Source of the DNA: Gemmatimonadota bacterium
Lineage (GTDB): Bacteria; Gemmatimonadota; Gemmatimonadetes; Gemmatimonadales; GWC2-71-9
Assembly: GCA_009692185.1 (NCBI GenBank)
Contig: SHZT01000004.1
Span: 62,001 to 126,000 of the forward strand
Reading direction: 5' to 3'
Length of the DNA stretch: 64,000 bases
Position numbers and translations under genes: made by a program. Positions 63,089-64,000 of the stretch are shown here, in pieces (the stretch's first letter is position 1; every line of letters starts with the position of its first letter). The notes under the pieces were generated by a model. That model saw only the letters and a list, made by a program, of their open reading frames with translations. It did no database searches and had not been told where the DNA came from.

Positions 63089-64000
63089 GGGGCGGCGAAA
63101 TGGTAGAGGCGAATTGATGTCCCGGCTACCGCGGTGGGCGGAATCGTGTCCAGCCACTCGAACCCCTTGCTGCCGGGCACAGCCAGTCCCTTGATGACCG
63201 CCACGCTCACCGCAACCCAGCCGGTGGGCCGCTCATGGGGCGCGAGGGGGCGAACGTGTCGAAAGTGCAGCGTGGGGTCCGCTGAACCGAAATAGGCCAG
63301 TGCGAGCGAGTCCACGCCACGCGCCTCGACGGTGTCCGCCAGGCGAAACAGGTCTTGCCCCCAGTCCAGGTCGCTCCCGACGAGAATGTTCTCCGGGTGT
63401 CTTCCGCCCAATGCGTTGAACCATGGGAGAAAATCAGGGTAGGCGCGCGCGGTCCCGACCAGTTGCCATGCGAGGAGAATGGTCGTCATCGCCCGCGCGC
63501 CCGTGGCGAACCGCGCGGAGCGCCAGAGGGCGAGGGCACCGACGCCCGCGGCAATGGCCAGGAGTGGATAGACCGGCAACACCTGGCGGAGGCCGATACT
63601 GGGCGCGAGGCGCATGCCCACCAGGAGAATCGCGCCGGCCGCCGCGATCGGGCCGAGGCAGGCAGGGCGGCGAATGGCCGCGACCACGCCAGCGAGCGCA
63701 AGAATAAGAAACGGGATGGGTGTCTTCACCAGGATTGCAACGGGGAAGAAGTACCACCACCCTGTTGTCGAGAGGTTACCAAAGAGGTACCCCTCCCAGC
63801 CGGTGCGCTTGTGGTCGAGTACTTCGCCCAACCCGCGCCAGAATTCTGGTGCGGGAACCGGGATGTCCGTTGTGACCGGACCGAACGAGAAACCGTAGAT
63901 GGCCCATGTGGCCAACGCCGCTGATGCCGTTACCAGCGCGACGGCCTTGGGAGACGGTGTCGTCCTGGTCTTCGGCTCCTGGAACCACCAGACGCCGAGA
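63085..64000 (-). CDS. membrane glycosyltransferase (GT39/ArnT-like), C-terminal part, runs off right edge
   Basis: Open from the window edge through 305 codons without a start; the TTG at 63915 is internal. Several hydrophobic segments (WYFFPVAILVKTPIPFLILA, AAGAILLVGMRLAPSIG, VLPVYPLLAIAAGVGALALW) precede a soluble C-terminal part with NILVGSDLDWGQDLFRLAD and LALAYFGSADPTLHFRH. This matches the C-terminal half of dolichyl-P-mannose/ArnT-type glycosyltransferases; donor and acceptor unknown. Last gene of the right-hand minus-strand block. Confidence 0.75.
   Translation of the reverse strand, partial: LGVWWFQEPKTRTTPSPKAVALVTASAALATWAIYGFSFGPVTTDIPVPAPEFWRGLGEVLDHKRTGWEGYLFGNLSTTGWWYFFPVAILVKTPIPFLILALAGVVAAIRRPACLGPIAAAGAILLVGMRLAPSIGLRQVLPVYPLLAIAAGVGALALWRSARFATGARAMTTILLAWQLVGTARAYPDFLPWFNALGGRHPENILVGSDLDWGQDLFRLADTVEARGVDSLALAYFGSADPTLHFRHVRPLAPHERPTGWVAVSVAVIKGLAVPGSKGFEWLDTIPPTAVAGTSIRLYHFAAP

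Overview
The window looks like chromosomal DNA of a high-GC, Gram-negative-type bacterium with compact gene packing. Lipoprotein signal peptides, a TonB-plug-like secreted protein, DUF4097 proteins, S46, M1 and DUF885 hydrolases and BlaI/CopY-style operator DNA suggest a member of the Gemmatimonadota or a close relative. That assignment is an inference from gene content, since the window has no rRNA. I see no insertion sequence, prophage, plasmid or CRISPR array. Two tRNA genes (Lys-TTT, Asn-GTT) are present, neither encoding CCA. Several conserved genes carry single frame disruptions (CHAD-CYTH, ferritin, polysaccharide export, malic enzyme), and one small gene has an in-frame TAG. So many in 64 kb fits residual indels in a metagenome or long-read assembly better than widespread gene decay.

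Layout, left to right. 1-6757: end of a purine nucleoside phosphorylase, then a polyphosphate module (Ppx/GppA-HD, Ppk1, SixA-like histidine phosphatase, CHAD-CYTH). 6735-9139: thiD, a SpoU rRNA/tRNA methyltransferase and a prepilin peptidase. 9145-13772: an ECF sigma/anti-sigma operon with two DUF4097 beta-repeat proteins and a zinc-peptidase-like lipoprotein, preceded by a TACAnnTGTA dyad. 13822-17716: ffh-rpsP-rimM-trmD-rplS-rnhB. 17806-22790: SWIB protein, a phased-repeat intergenic region, ferritin, a TPP riboswitch with thiC, a plug-like protein, ychF and small conserved genes. 22915-34489: DUF885 lipoprotein, tRNA-Lys, M1 peptidase, prohibitin-like protein, unknown small genes, two lytic transglycosylases, moaC, holB and a beta-lactamase-fold serine hydrolase.

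34514-40594 is a histidine operon with an apparent promoter, a His-rich leader peptide (HHHASHH), a GC hairpin with U-tract, and hisG, hisC-HAD, hisB, hisH, hisF and a triple hisA-hisI-hisE fusion. With the fusions it covers every step except histidinol dehydrogenase (hisD); the HAD domain probably supplies histidinol-phosphate phosphatase.

40591-47892: amino-acid and peptide metabolism (D-threonine-aldolase-like enzyme, S46 peptidase, SnoaL-like protein, group II decarboxylase, threonine/serine dehydratase), an internally deleted SDR, tRNA-Asn and an orphan polysaccharide-export protein. 47925-54023: uvrA diverging from a LPG-synthase-type membrane protein, a triple-FHA protein and a PP2C phosphatase. 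54027-64000, all minus strand: two tandem secreted paralogs of unknown function, an HD phosphohydrolase, PEP carboxykinase, malic enzyme, RpiB with an N-terminal extension, a matrixin-like lipoprotein, a small outer-membrane-type protein and the C-terminal part of a membrane glycosyltransferase.

Genes are very tightly packed. Many same-strand neighbours overlap by ATGA or GTGA, three convergent pairs share palindromic stop tetranucleotides (CTAG, TTAA, CTAG), and one divergent pair shares CATG as both start codons. Several candidate promoters place the -10 box 6-10 bases before the start codon, suggesting leaderless transcripts.
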